This document shows, one piece after another, positions 56,036 to 64,000 of a stretch of 64,000 nt of DNA. The DNA is taken from NCBI GenBank assembly GCA_027659245.1, contig JAQDPW010000003.1:27462-91461 (forward strand), written 5' to 3'. The notes under the pieces are model-generated. The model saw only the letters and a program-made list of their open reading frames with translations. It did not search any database and was not told where the DNA came from. The translations under genes and the position numbers were made by a program. Origin of the DNA: Streptococcaceae bacterium AM104-57 (lineage in GTDB: Bacteria; Bacillota; Bacilli; Lactobacillales; Streptococcaceae). Each line of letters begins with the position of its first letter. Position 1 is the stretch's first letter.

Positions 56036-56737
56036 TTATTGTTCTGAACTATCTTGCTCGTCTAGCTTAACTCGTCCAATTTCACGGTAGCTACGATCTC
56101 CAACAATCTGGACTGAGAACTGACCATCTTCGTACTCTAGAATCGTCACACTTCCGTTATCAAGACCATGTGGATGCATGCCGTTAATGAGGTAAACAAT
56201 AGTTCCAATTGTCATTCCATGACTGACAACGAGAGCATTTCCTCCCCCATTGGCTTCCATTTCCTTGGCAATGGCTTCAAAACCTTCCCAGATACGACCA
56301 CTTAGTTTTTCCCATCCTTCAGCCCAGCCTGCTGTATCCACTTCTACCAAACCTTCAGCCAGCTCCGCATAGGACAAACGATGCACATGATCGACATTAA
56401 AGATACGTGGGATAATGCCCATAAAAAGGTCTCCATTATATGCACCATCAAAACTACCAAAGCACCATTCACGGATTCGCTTATCCATACGATAAGGAAT
56501 TTGTCCTGTCAAACCTAATTCCTCAAGGATAATTCCCATAGTCTGGATGGTACGTCCTGAGTCACTCGAGTAAGCACGCTCAAACTTTAAGCCTGATTCA
56601 CGCAAGCCAATTCCCAATTCGTGAATACCTCGCTCACCTTCAGCTGTTAAAGGAGTATCACTCCAGCCTTGAGCACGCCCAATCGTATTAAACATTGTTT
56701 TCCCATGACGCACTAGATACAATTTTACACTTGCCAT
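56036..56737 (-). CDS. histidine phosphatase / phosphoglycerate mutase-like protein
   Basis: A 233-aa member of the histidine phosphatase superfamily. The catalytic motif is LVRHGKTMFN (about residues 8-17, with RHG) and the second His lies in VVSHGMTIG (about 172-180); the SSDSGRT and IREWCFGSFDG segments hold other active-site residues. The family includes cofactor-dependent mutases and broad phosphatases, and the real substrate cannot be told. It is the 3'-neighbour of the comG operon on the same strand, 58 nt behind comGG. Confidence 0.85.
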   Translation of the reverse strand: MASVKLYLVRHGKTMFNTIGRAQGWSDTPLTAEGERGIHELGIGLRESGLKFERAYSSDSGRTIQTMGIILEELGLTGQIPYRMDKRIREWCFGSFDGAYNGDLFMGIIPRIFNVDHVHRLSYAELAEGLVEVDTAGWAEGWEKLSGRIWEGFEAIAKEMEANGGGNALVVSHGMTIGTIVYLINGMHPHGLDNGSVTILEYEDGQFSVQIVGDRSYREIGRVKLDEQDSSEQ

Positions 56738-56795
56738 TTTTGGTCCTCCATATGTATCTATTATAGCATGATTTCAGGTAAAAACCTCGTCCAAA

Positions 56796-57233
56796 CTATT
56801 CTGTATCATTCCTAAAAGGGGCTAATTTGGAAGACATAGCCATCTCTTTTTTAACCTGTTCTTCTTTTTTCTCCTCATTTCCTTCTTTGGGCTTGTTTTC
56901 TATCTTCTTAGACTTTTGGTCAGTTTTTTTCTGAGATGGAAAGTGAAATTCAAATTGATTTTTTTCTGTAGAAATAGTCGTTGTGAAGTCCTTTTCGTCA
57001 TTACGATAAGTTGACTTCCCTACATTAAATGACTGTTCTCCACTTTCAGAATGAGCTCTTTCATAGGTTCTCTTAGCCATCGCATAAGCCACCAGTTTCT
57101 CTTTATTTAAGACATAATCCTGATGATGAGCTACTTGCCGGTTCAGATAAAATTGCAACAGAAGACTAAAAATACCTGCCATTACAAGGGCATAAAGAAG
57201 AACGCCAGCTCTAACTTTTTTCTTTTTCAACAC
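56796..57233 (-). CDS. comGG: ComGG (CglG), competence minor pilin
   Basis: A 145-aa protein with an N-terminal membrane helix ([20 protein letters not shown], about residues 10-29) and a soluble, lysine-rich tail, as in pneumococcal CglG. GTG start at 57233 inside the comGF end (23-nt overlap). It is a pilin-like part of the competence pseudopilus. It is the last gene of the comG operon. Confidence 0.85.
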   Translation of the reverse strand: MLKKKKVRAGVLLYALVMAGIFSLLLQFYLNRQVAHHQDYVLNKEKLVAYAMAKRTYERAHSESGEQSFNVGKSTYRNDEKDFTTTISTEKNQFEFHFPSQKKTDQKSKKIENKPKEGNEEKKEEQVKKEMAMSSKLAPFRNDTE

Positions 57234-57672
57234 GATAGATAAACTCCCTCTCTAGTCCCTTTTCAAACTGAAAATTGAAATGAACATTTTGCCCTTTCTG
57301 GTAAATATGTGCTGATTTAAGGCCATAAACCATGGGTTGATAGCCACGTCCACTGGCATCTGTTTTCCGAAAATCATTTGACTTTGATTTAGCCATGGAA
57401 ATGGGTTTGCCTTCCTGTTTGAGGTAAAGCCTATCATTCTCCACTTTTTCAAATTGGGCTCGATTCAACTCCGCTTCCAGCTGATCTACAAATAAGAGCC
57501 ACTCCTTCTGCTCATTTTTCTGCTGATAGCGAACTTCTGAAACCAATAGTTGGCTCATAGCTTGAAAAATAAGTAGGCTCCCACTAATAACGATAAGGGC
57601 AACCAGGGATTCTAAAAGAGTAAAAGCTCTAGCTTTACTTTTCCTCAATCGCCAGTAATTTTTCAGTTCCAT
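57211..57672 (-). CDS. comGF: ComGF (CglF), competence minor pilin
   Basis: A 153-aa prepilin with the processing signal [19 protein letters not shown] (Glu at +5 of the mature protein, hydrophobic helix after it). Start ATG at 57672 with GGAGGTGTATC upstream. It matches CglF of pneumococcus. It overlaps comGE by 38 nt and comGG by 23 nt, typical of this tight operon. Confidence 0.87.
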   Translation of the reverse strand: MELKNYWRLRKSKARAFTLLESLVALIVISGSLLIFQAMSQLLVSEVRYQQKNEQKEWLLFVDQLEAELNRAQFEKVENDRLYLKQEGKPISMAKSKSNDFRKTDASGRGYQPMVYGLKSAHIYQKGQNVHFNFQFEKGLEREFIYRVEKEKS

Positions 57673-57937
57673 GATACACCTCCAAACCTCGCTCATTCGG
57701 GACAACATGAACCGTAAGGCCATTGACAGTTAACTGCTTTTGTCCAGTCTGCAAAGCCATACGAGCCACTCGCAAAACTTCTTCCTGTTTTAGAAGCTCT
57801 GCTTCTCTTTTTCTACTTTCTTGAATTTGTCCCAGCAAGAGGGTTGCAATACTGGCAAAAATGGCTAGTGAAATCACTGCTTCCAGTAAAATAACCGCCT
57901 TAATTTTTTGCTTCTTGAATACGTTTAATCTTTCCAT
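57635..57937 (-). CDS. comGE: ComGE (CglE), competence minor pilin
   Basis: A 100-aa protein with a type IV pilin-like start ([20 protein letters not shown], about residues 13-32; Glu at +5) and a short soluble domain ending [12 protein letters not shown]. It matches CglE, a minor pilin of the transformation pilus. It overlaps comGD and comGF. Confidence 0.87.
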   Translation of the reverse strand: MERLNVFKKQKIKAVILLEAVISLAIFASIATLLLGQIQESRKREAELLKQEEVLRVARMALQTGQKQLTVNGLTVHVVPNERGLEVYHGTEKLLAIEEK

Positions 57938-58334
57938 TTCCTATATTTAGTCGATAGCGAACTACTTCTTTCCTTGTTTGAAATCTGATGCTAACCAGAT
58001 ATGAACTACCTCCAGCCTTATCAAATGTTATTGACTGATGTGACTGCAATTGAATTCCTTTAGGGATGGCTAATTTCTGATAGCCATTACTAATGCTCCT
58101 CTCTTCTAACATCAAGTTCAGCTTTTGTTGACTAGCCAGACTTCGTTTCTGTGTTTCTCGATAAAGTTCCTCAAACTCCATAAAGAAAATCTGCTCTTCC
58201 ACAGCTGCAAAAGTTGATTGAACTGAACTTGACAAACCCAAGGCTAACATACTAGCTATTCCTAAGACTAATAAACTTTCCAACATGGTAAAAGCCCTAA
58301 TCCGCAACTGTTTGACTTGTCCCTTGTTTTGCAT
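57900..58334 (-). CDS. comGD: ComGD (CglD), competence minor pilin
   Basis: A 144-aa prepilin with IRAFTMLESLLVLGIASMLA (about residues 11-30), the prepilin peptidase site and hydrophobic stem, then a beta-rich C-terminal domain. Start ATG at 58334 lies inside comGC (38-nt overlap). It matches CglD of pneumococcus. Confidence 0.88.
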   Translation of the reverse strand: MQNKGQVKQLRIRAFTMLESLLVLGIASMLALGLSSSVQSTFAAVEEQIFFMEFEELYRETQKRSLASQQKLNLMLEERSISNGYQKLAIPKGIQLQSHQSITFDKAGGSSYLVSIRFQTRKEVVRYRLNIGNGKIKRIQEAKN

Positions 58335-58620
58335 GGTATTCCTTATAGGCTTTTGCTTGCTCAGCAGTGATGCGTCCATCTGCCTGAAGTTTACTTAGAC
58401 TAGCATCCTCATTTTTATCTAGAGTATAGAGTTCAGCTTGGCTTTCTACCACCTTGACGACAGCTGCTTTACCCTTGTCATTCACTGCATCCTTTTGCTT
58501 AGTAAGATTTGGCACAAACAGTAAGAGTAGGACACTAATGATGAGCAACACAACCAACATTTCTACCAGTGTAAAAGCTTTTGCCTTGGCTTCTTTTAAT
58601 TTCACTATCATCTTTTTCAT
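58297..58620 (-). CDS. comGC: ComGC (CglC), major competence pilin
   Basis: A 107-aa prepilin with KAKAFTLVEMLVVLLIISVL (about residues 12-31), cleaved before Phe by ComC peptidase; the mature protein builds the transformation pilus that catches DNA. The sequence appears intact. It is followed by overlapping comGD and preceded directly (0-nt gap) by comGB. Confidence 0.93.
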   Translation of the reverse strand: MKKMIVKLKEAKAKAFTLVEMLVVLLIISVLLLLFVPNLTKQKDAVNDKGKAAVVKVVESQAELYTLDKNEDASLSKLQADGRITAEQAKAYKEYHAKQGTSQTVAD

Positions 58621-59664
58621 CTAAAAATTTACCTCCATATTTTGATACATTGGCAGCAACATGGCTGCGTACAATAAAACGATTAGCAGGGCTACAAAAA
58701 TAAATACCAGCGGTTGAACTAGATTCATGGTACGATTGACTCGGGTAAAAAATGCCTCCCAAGTTTTTTCCGCATAAATTTCCAATTCGCTTCCCAGTTT
58801 GGACTTGACCTCTCCGTATTCAATGATTAAACCCAACTCTCTTCTAAAGAAAGGATAATGTTGCACAACTTTCGAAAATTCATGCCCATTTTGCAAGGCT
58901 TGATCTAAATCTTGTCCTATTTCCCTAAAAAGAGGATTTCCTTGCTCCTGCATCATCTGGAAAATCTGTGATAACTCCAGACCTTGACCAATCATATTGC
59001 CCCATTCCCGAGCATAATAGGCAGTTAGATAATACTGAACAAACACACCTAGAAATGGAATTCTAGCCAAAAAAGAGAAAACTTGAATCTTCGCAGACTT
59101 CCTGTAGAAAATCAGACCAGTTAAAGATGCTAAACCCAGTGCTAGAACAAACCCAAGAAAAATCTGTGGCAGGTTACTAATCACTAAAGTAGCTATGTTG
59201 CTACTATCCAGTTGGGGCAAGAGATAATTCCGCAATCCCAACATAATAATCAGTAAGAAAGCTAACAAAATAATTGGATAGGTCGCAACTTCAATTAACT
59301 TCTTCTTCACCTTAGCTAGATTATCTAAATATTCTTCGATTTTCCCCAAGCTCAAATGGAGATTTCCATGAACTTCAGCCAGCGAAAGTTGCGTGACAAT
59401 CGCACTCGAAAAACCTAAAGTCCCCATCATTTCCGAGAAGGATTTTCCCTGCGAGAGTCCTAGACGCATCTGAGTTACATATTCCTTTTCCAACAAGAGA
59501 CTTCTATCTAGAAAGGAAATGATTTCTACTAAGTGAAAACCACTCGAAAATAAATTATTAAAGAGAGTGATGATTTTCTTCTGTTTACTGGTAGCTAATT
59601 TTCTCCGTTTCAGCTTGAAAGGCAGTGATATGTCCGTCTTTAAGAAGCTGATCAATTTGCTCAT
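58621..59664 (-). CDS. comGB: ComGB (CglB), pilus platform membrane protein
   Basis: A 347-aa protein of the type II secretion F/PilC family with three main membrane helices (about residues 130-155, 190-215 and 320-342) and two cytoplasmic helical domains. The ending AAMLLPMYQNMEVNF is family typical. Start ATG at 59664 lies inside the end of comGA. It anchors the motor ATPase ComGA. The gene is intact, but its partner comGA is interrupted. Confidence 0.88.
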   Translation of the reverse strand: MSKLISFLKTDISLPFKLKRRKLATSKQKKIITLFNNLFSSGFHLVEIISFLDRSLLLEKEYVTQMRLGLSQGKSFSEMMGTLGFSSAIVTQLSLAEVHGNLHLSLGKIEEYLDNLAKVKKKLIEVATYPIILLAFLLIIMLGLRNYLLPQLDSSNIATLVISNLPQIFLGFVLALGLASLTGLIFYRKSAKIQVFSFLARIPFLGVFVQYYLTAYYAREWGNMIGQGLELSQIFQMMQEQGNPLFREIGQDLDQALQNGHEFSKVVQHYPFFRRELGLIIEYGEVKSKLGSELEIYAEKTWEAFFTRVNRTMNLVQPLVFIFVALLIVLLYAAMLLPMYQNMEVNF

Positions 59665-60526
59665 TCCACTTTTCTGCCTGGTGTTCTTGATAATTTTGGT
59701 TTGCAAAATCAATAATTCCTCCTCCCCCGATTAACCTCTGGTAGCATACGCCTTGTAAAACAACTGCTAGTTCATCTTAACTGACACCAAGTTCTAAGAG
59801 GCGCTCATAAACCCCACGAACACTCTTGGCATGGATTGTCGAGAATACCGTGGCACCTGTCAGGCTAGCTCGTACAACGGCACGGGCTGTTTCACTATCT
59901 CGAATTTCTCCAATGATTAAAAGATCTGGACGATGTCGTAGGGAAAGTTTTATCAAGTTCTCATAGCTAAGTCCGATAGCTTCATTGAGCTGTAATTGCA
60001 GCATTTCTTCTTGCTTAATTTCTACTGGATCTTCAATGGACATGACTTGTTGTCCCTTAAACAAGGACTTGGCTAATTCATGCATCAAAGTAGTTTTACC
60101 ACTTCCTACGGGGCCTGCAAAAAGATAAAGCCCGCGTTGCCTAAAGCCCTTTTCCAGTTCCTTAAGGTCCTGAAACCAGAAGCGCAACTCTTGTTCTTCA
60201 TCATGCAAAAGCCGGATAACTAAACTCTCATGACCACGATAATCTCCTACTGTCGATAAGCGTAGTGAAGAAACCTTGCCATCATGCTGATAATCACAGG
60301 ACCCAAGCTGACTACGGCGTTTTTCTCCAACGTTCATCCCCGCAATAAACTTAAAATGACTAATGACAGCCCCCAACTTTTCAAAGTCATAGGTGTTAAT
60401 CAAATGTCTCTCATCTCCAACTCGCATATGTAGCTCGTAAATCTTTTCTTTAGGAATAAAATAGATGTCCTGAGCTCCCTGTTTTTTGGCCAGTGTAATC
60501 AATTCTTGTGCAAGTGCTTGTACCAT
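59585..60526 (-). pseudogene. comGA: comGA (cglA) competence pilus ATPase, interrupted by an in-frame stop
   Basis: The full frame from ATG at 60526 to TAA at 59585 is 314 codons, the CglA length of 313 aa, but an ochre codon at 59777-59779 ends translation after 249 residues (…LLELGVS then stop). The frame then continues DELAVVLQGVCYQRLIGGGG with no other change, and the family has Glu at this site (GAA to TAA, one base). The truncated protein keeps Walker A GPVGSGKT (about 141-148) and Walker B LLIIGEIRD (about 200-208) but loses the C-terminal 64 residues. ComGA powers pilus assembly, so transformation should be lost unless read through or a sequence error. Confidence 0.85.
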
Positions 60527-60546
60527 ATCTTCCTCCTTACTATTAT

Positions 60547-60554
60547 TATTCGAA
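60547..60554 (-). promoter_or_regulatory. candidate com-box (SigX/ComX -10 site) of the comG operon
   Basis: On the minus strand TTCGAATA, one base from the com-box TACGAATA, lies 20 nt before the comGA start with a T-rich stretch upstream. In streptococci late competence genes are read by SigX from such sites. It is placed as expected for comGA. Confidence 0.65.
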
Positions 60555-60562
60555 GAAAATAC

Positions 60563-60594
60563 AAAAAAAGAACAACTTCCTTAAAAAGTTGTTC
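60563..60594 (-). terminator. terminator of the DUF1033 gene
   Basis: Arms gaacaactt / aagttgttc (60570-60578 / 60586-60594), followed by a run of T on the minus strand. It overlaps the stop codon region of the DUF1033 gene and lies just before the comG com-box. Confidence 0.7.
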
Positions 60595-60958
60595 CTTCGT
60601 TTTTGATACGGCAGGTTCGATGCACCTCAAGCCCTGTTTGTTTTTCATAGCCAGGTCTAAATTTTTCATCAGGGATGACTTGACCATCTTCCAACAAAGC
60701 CAAGGAATGATATTGCTGCAGAAATTCATCACATTCTTCACACCAGCGTTTATCTTCTGGATCCCAAAAAATAGTCATCAAGTCTCCTCTACTTTTGTAA
60801 AGGGGAATCTCCTTTTCTAACTCAAACCAACAAGACTTATAATATTTCAAGGCGTCATAATAGTTATCAAATTTTTTGCTCGCAATGACGTCGTCTTCCC
60901 AGCCTTCTATAAACCACCACGGTTCAAAATCTCCGTACATTTTTATAACTCGATACAT
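60581..60958 (-). CDS. DUF1033-family protein
   Basis: A 125-aa soluble protein with the family traits: MYRVIKMYGDFEPWWFIEGW at the start, FWDPEDKRWCEECDEFLQQY in the middle. Function unknown. It directly precedes comGA in streptococci, as here, but it has its own terminator between them, so it is probably not part of the competence operon. Confidence 0.85.
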   Translation of the reverse strand: MYRVIKMYGDFEPWWFIEGWEDDVIASKKFDNYYDALKYYKSCWFELEKEIPLYKSRGDLMTIFWDPEDKRWCEECDEFLQQYHSLALLEDGQVIPDEKFRPGYEKQTGLEVHRTCRIKNEGTTF

Positions 60959-61051
60959 AGTTTAACTTCCTTTGTACCGTATATTATAGCGAAATTTTGA
61001 GAACAATGAAAGAATTTTGCTCATTTTCACGAATTATATAACATTTTCAAA

Positions 61052-61085
61052 AAATCCAGCTATTCAAAAACGAATAACTGGATTT
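61052..61085 (-). terminator. terminator of the alcohol dehydrogenase locus
   Basis: Arms aaatccag-tattc / gaata-ctggattt (61052-61065 / 61072-61085) with one mismatch pair and T residues on the minus strand. Confidence 0.6.
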
Positions 61086-61095
61086 AAAAACAAGA

Positions 61096-62061
61096 TTAAC
61101 CTTCTGAAATATCGTTTTCAATGATTACTTTAATCGCATGATGATCGGCGGCCTTACTAAATACTTCATAGGCCTTTTCTATTTCACTAAGGTTGAAATA
61201 ATGAGTTACCAATTTTTCTGGTTCAATTTTATGACTTTCTAAGGCTTTCAAAAGCTGAGGAGTTGTATTGGTAGATACCAAGCCAGTTGTTACATTGATG
61301 TTGCGAATCCAAAGTTTGTCTAAATCGAATTCAACTGGTTTACCATGCACACCTCGACCATCTGTCAAATCATAAATTTCTTGAATTGCCTTTTCAGGAT
61401 CTGAAGAATTAATCTTATGAGTAGCACCGAAAGAAACTGCAGTATCCAAACGGTTATCGTCTAGGTCCACCATAATCAATTTAGCTGGTGAATAGAATTG
61501 TGCCGTCAACAGAGCTGCCAATCCAACTGGCCCTGAACCAACGATAGATACACTACAATCAGGCTCTACTTTCCCTTTTAAGACACCAATTTCATAGCCA
61601 GTTGGCAAGATATCAGATAACATAACCAAAGCTTCATCAGACAAGTCAGCTGGAGTATGATAAAGAGTATTATCAGCATGAGGCACACGAAGATATTCTG
61701 CTTGCATACCGTCGATCAAATGTCCAAAAATCTATCCACCTTCGTCTTCACAGTGAGCATAGATTCCTTTTTTACAATAGTAACACTTGCCACATGCACA
61801 AACGTAAGAAATCAAAACCTTATCACCCTTTTTGAAGTTTGAAACGCCTGTTCCAACTTCCTCTACAATCCCGATTCCTTCATAGCCAAGGATAGTTCCA
61901 CTCTTACAAGCAGGAACGTACCCTTTAATAATATGAAGGTCAGTACCACAAATAGTAGTCTTAACGATACGCACAATAGCATCTGTTGGCTTGCGAATAA
62001 CTGGTTTGTCAACATCAACAAATGAGGCAAGGCCTGGTTTAACGTAAGTATAAGCTTTCAT
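61096..62061 (-). pseudogene. zinc-type alcohol dehydrogenase, broken
   Basis: The start (MKAYTYVKPGLASFVDVDKP), the catalytic zinc and structural zinc region (CGTDLHIIKG, GYEGIGIVEEVG, CACGKCYYCKKGIYAHC) and the cofactor region (VSIVGSGPVGLAALLTAQFY) are those of a medium-chain dehydrogenase. Two lesions are visible. A TAG at 61732-61734 stands where the family has Trp (EGG-W-IFGHL). Also, at DGRGV|HGKP, about 61353-61356, family members carry about 35 more residues (a segment with AVG, TF and C), so an in-frame deletion seems to have removed part of the Rossmann fold. Start ATG at 62061 follows GGAGGATTGCTT. Most likely a dead gene. Confidence 0.75.
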
Positions 62062-62163
62062 AAGCAATCCTCCGCTTTTTTATTTGTATTGTTTATATCA
62101 TAATTGCAAGCCTTTTTATAAATAAAATCAAGTAATATGTGAAGAAATTAACAAATTTATTAA

Positions 62164-62196
62164 AAAAAGTAGAAACTAAAGTCGTTTCTACTTTTT
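62164..62196 (-). terminator. terminator of nagA
   Basis: Perfect 13-bp arms aaaaagtagaaac / gtttctacttttt (62164-62176 / 62184-62196) with T residues after the stem on the minus strand, directly behind the nagA stop codon. Confidence 0.7.
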
Positions 62197-62199
62197 AGA

Positions 62200-63351
62200 T
62201 TATGCTTGATAGCGTTTTTCTCCATCTAGATAAGTTGCTACTAATTCCAAATTTTTATCTAGCACGATAAAGTCTGCATCGTAGCCTTCACGAATTTGTC
62301 CACAGACGTCATCGATATGAACTGATTTAGCTGGATTCAGACTAGCCATCATGACAGCTTCATGAGAATTTGCAATTCCCCATTCAACTACATTTTTGAG
62401 ACCATCTTTTAGTTTGAGAATGGAACCTGCCAAGTTACCTGTAGATTTAAGGCGAGCAGTCCCATTTGCAACTACAACTGGAAATTCACCTAACATATAA
62501 TCACCATCTTGCAAACCACCTGCTGTCATACAGTCAGTGATAAGGGCAATATTTTCAGTTCCTTTTTGTTTAAGAAGAATTTCGCAAGCCTTAGGATCCA
62601 CGTGATGACCATCACAAATCAATTCTGCATAAGTGTGTGGTAACTCATACATAGCACCAACCATACCAAGTTCGCGGTGTGTTAAGCCACGCATTCCATT
62701 ATAGGCGTGAACCCATACACTAGCTCCGGCATCAACAGCTTTTTTTGCTTCATCAAAGGTAGCATTAGAGTGACCAAGAGCAACAGTTACACCTTCACCA
62801 GTAATTGTACGTACAAAATCCTCAACACTATCACGTTCAGGTGCAAGAGCAATTTTATTAAGAAGACCATTAGCAGCCTTTTGCCAGGCGCGGAATTCAT
62901 CCATACGTGGATCTTTCATATAGGCAGGATTTTGAGCCCCCTTAAATTCTTCGGTGAAGTAAGGTCCTTCAAAATAAATACCACGAATCTTAGCACCAGA
63001 TGCTTCTTGATAGCGTGCACCAATGTTCTCAGTAACCGCTAGCAACTGTTCAAATGATGAAGTAAGAGTAGTTGGAAGAAAACTAGTAACACCAGTACTA
63101 AGAAGGCCTTCACTCATAGTATGAAGCGTACCTTCAATATTGTTATCCATAACATCGACACCACCGAAACCGTGAATGTGAGTATCAACTAGACCCGGTG
63201 CAATGCTGTAACCAGAGTAGTCTAAAATTTCAGCATCCTCAGAAATCTCTTCAACGTGCTTACCAAACTTGCCATCAATAAGTTCCAAATAACCTCCACG
63301 ACGAATACCATGTGGATAGAAAAATTGATCAGCTTTAATATACTTAGGCAT
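62200..63351 (-). CDS. nagA: N-acetylglucosamine-6-phosphate deacetylase
   Basis: NagA removes acetate from GlcNAc 6-phosphate, feeding NagB and glycolysis or cell-wall recycling. The 383-aa protein is full length. Metal and catalytic motifs: LVDTHIHGFGGVDVMD (about residues 54-69), FEGPYF (about 127-132), LGHSNATFDEA (about 192-202), HAYNGM (about 214-219) and LITDCMTAGG (about 270-279). Start ATG at 63351 follows AAGGAGG. A palindrome resembling a NagR site lies upstream. Confidence 0.96.
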   Translation of the reverse strand: MPKYIKADQFFYPHGIRRGGYLELIDGKFGKHVEEISEDAEILDYSGYSIAPGLVDTHIHGFGGVDVMDNNIEGTLHTMSEGLLSTGVTSFLPTTLTSSFEQLLAVTENIGARYQEASGAKIRGIYFEGPYFTEEFKGAQNPAYMKDPRMDEFRAWQKAANGLLNKIALAPERDSVEDFVRTITGEGVTVALGHSNATFDEAKKAVDAGASVWVHAYNGMRGLTHRELGMVGAMYELPHTYAELICDGHHVDPKACEILLKQKGTENIALITDCMTAGGLQDGDYMLGEFPVVVANGTARLKSTGNLAGSILKLKDGLKNVVEWGIANSHEAVMMASLNPAKSVHIDDVCGQIREGYDADFIVLDKNLELVATYLDGEKRYQA

Positions 63352-63428
63352 AATGAAAACCTCCTTAAGAAATAATCTACTATTTATTATGTCAATTACA
63401 TTATAAACCTTTCAAAACAATTTGTAAA

Positions 63429-63439
63429 TGGTATAGACC
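63429..63439. promoter_or_regulatory. candidate NagR (GntR-type) operator upstream of nagA
   Basis: The sequence tggtatagacc, within aaatggtatagacctttt, resembles the TGGTCTATACCA-type sites bound by NagR/YvoA in Firmicutes, which respond to glucosamine 6-phosphate. It lies about 78 nt before the nagA start. Assignment by similarity only. Confidence 0.5.
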
Positions 63440-63473
63440 TTTTTTAGTGAAATTTTAATAAAATACTCAACAA

Positions 63474-63501
63474 AAAGACAAGGTTTGAAAACCTTGTCTT
63501 T
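63474..63501 (-). terminator. terminator of the tRNA cluster
   Basis: Perfect 12-bp stem aaagacaaggtt / aaccttgtcttt (63474-63485 / 63490-63501). It closes the transcript of the tRNA genes, whose last member is tRNA-Leu. Confidence 0.75.
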
Positions 63502-63508
63502 AATACTA

Positions 63509-63592
63509 TACCGGCGGCCGGGGTCGAACCGGCACGTCCTTGCGGACACTGGATTTTGAGTCCAGCGCGTCTGCCAATTCCGCCACGCCGGC
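63509..63592 (-). tRNA. tRNA-Leu (CAA)
   Basis: 84-nt tRNA on the minus strand with a 7-bp acceptor stem (one G-T pair), long variable arm as in class II tRNAs, and anticodon loop CTCAAAA, so CAA. No CCA is encoded. Last of six tRNA genes in a minus-strand cluster. Confidence 0.93.
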
Positions 63593-63601
63593 AAAGTATA
63601 A

Positions 63602-63673
63602 CTGGGGTAGCTGGATTCGAACCAACGCATGAGGGAGTCAAAGTCCCTTGCCTTACCGCTTGGCTATACCCCA
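63602..63673 (-). tRNA. tRNA-Gln (TTG)
   Basis: 72-nt tRNA with acceptor stem TGGGGTA / TACCCCA and anticodon loop CTTTGAC (TTG). No encoded CCA. It lies 9 nt from tRNA-Leu. Confidence 0.93.
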
Positions 63674-63685
63674 AAAATATAAATA

Positions 63686-63759
63686 GGCGAGTGAGGGGAA
63701 TCGAACCCCCGAATGTCAGAGCCACAATCTGATGTGTTAACCACTTCACCACACCCGCC
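63686..63759 (-). tRNA. tRNA-His (GTG)
   Basis: 74-nt tRNA with the extra G at position -1 pairing with C73 (8-bp acceptor GGCGGGTG / CACTCGCC), the identity mark of tRNA-His. Anticodon loop TTGTGGC (GTG). Confidence 0.93.
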
Positions 63760-63772
63760 ATAATTTAACAAA

Positions 63773-63843
63773 CACGGGCAGTAGGAATTGAACCCACACT
63801 GAAGGTTTTGGAGACCTTAGTTCTACCTTTAAACTATGCCCGT
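63773..63843 (-). tRNA. tRNA-Trp (CCA)
   Basis: 71-nt tRNA with acceptor ACGGGCA / TGCCCGT, discriminator G, and anticodon loop CTCCAAA (CCA). Confidence 0.93.
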
Positions 63844-63848
63844 TACTA

Positions 63849-63929
63849 TGGAAGGGGAGGGATTCGAACCCCCGAACCCGAAGGAGCGGATTTACAGTCC
63901 GCCGCGTTTAGCCTCTTCGCTACCCTTCC
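63849..63929 (-). tRNA. tRNA-Tyr (GTA)
   Basis: 81-nt class II tRNA with a long variable arm, acceptor GGAAGGG / CCCTTCC, discriminator A and anticodon loop CTGTAAA (GTA). Confidence 0.93.
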
Positions 63930-63942
63930 TTAATAATATAAA

Positions 63943-64000
63943 TGGCGCGAGACGGAATCGAACCGCCGACACATGGAGCTTCAATCCATTGCTCTACCAA
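63943..64000 (-). tRNA. tRNA-Phe (GAA), cut by window edge
   Basis: The 3' part of a tRNA with anticodon loop TTGAAGC (GAA) in the stem TGGA / TCCA. The 5' end lies beyond the window. It is upstream of tRNA-Tyr in the same cluster. Confidence 0.88.

Noticed and set aside
1..64000. Insertion sequences, prophage genes or CRISPR-Cas in the window
   Set aside because: No transposase, phage structural or cas gene was recognised. The mobile content is the ICE and small repeats.

Overview
The window comes from a low-GC Firmicute that looks like a Mitis-group Streptococcus (S. mitis / S. oralis / S. pneumoniae relatives). The reasons are choline-binding repeats, a pneumococcal BOX element, the comG (cgl) competence operon, patA/patB, hexA-type mutS, Rgg and LytTR regulators, and housekeeping proteins that read as streptococcal. 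Species identity is inference.

Region 1 (about 1-18.4 kb) is the regulatory end plus most of the conjugation module of an integrative and conjugative element related to the Tn916/ICESt families. Reading right to left on the minus strand it holds an HTH regulator, a 50-aa membrane protein, a surface-protein pair (SEC10/PgrA-like protein with choline-binding repeats, and an LPXTG antigen I/II-like adhesin), accessory proteins, the TcpA (FtsK) coupling protein, a candidate oriT, the MobT relaxase, an orphan DNA methyltransferase, a run of small acidic ArdA-like proteins, and TcpC, TcpD-like, TcpE and a cut-off VirB4-like ATPase. On the plus strand at 16.3-17.3 kb lie an ImmR/ImmA-type repressor-protease pair and a possible small RNA. 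A RelB-type antitoxin/PemK-type toxin pair sits next to the chromosome. Integrase, excisionase and the left end are outside the window, and neither attachment site was identified.

Region 2 (18.7-35.9 kb) is chromosome: a lipoprotein, queA, a MtaR/CpsY-like LysR regulator, a GlsB-type protein, pepS, a dinJ/yafQ toxin-antitoxin pair, an ABC exporter converging on an Rgg regulator, polC, fusA, rpsG, rpsL and a LytTR/DUF3021 pair.

Region 3 (35.9-48.3 kb) holds mutS, argR, argS, a 450-bp noncoding block of hairpins with a perfect 52-bp direct repeat, an Rgg/MFS unit, nrdI, a response-regulator remnant that lacks its receiver domain, an alaT-type aminotransferase and a candidate 280-nt RNA.

Region 4 (48.3-64 kb) holds gltX, pgi, a C26 hydrolase, a BOX element, the patA-patB drug exporter with its leader hairpin, a histidine phosphatase, comGA-G, a DUF1033 gene, an alcohol dehydrogenase pseudogene, nagA and six tRNA genes. 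Two genes here carry in-frame stop codons: comGA, which should disable the competence pilus if real, and the alcohol dehydrogenase, which also lacks an internal segment.

The most notable points are the comGA nonsense codon, the decapitated response regulator, the ICE-borne aggregation/surface-exclusion-like pair adapted to choline walls, the ArdA-like cluster beside an orphan methylase, and three unexplained noncoding elements (16.3, 41.0-41.4 and 47.8-48.1 kb).
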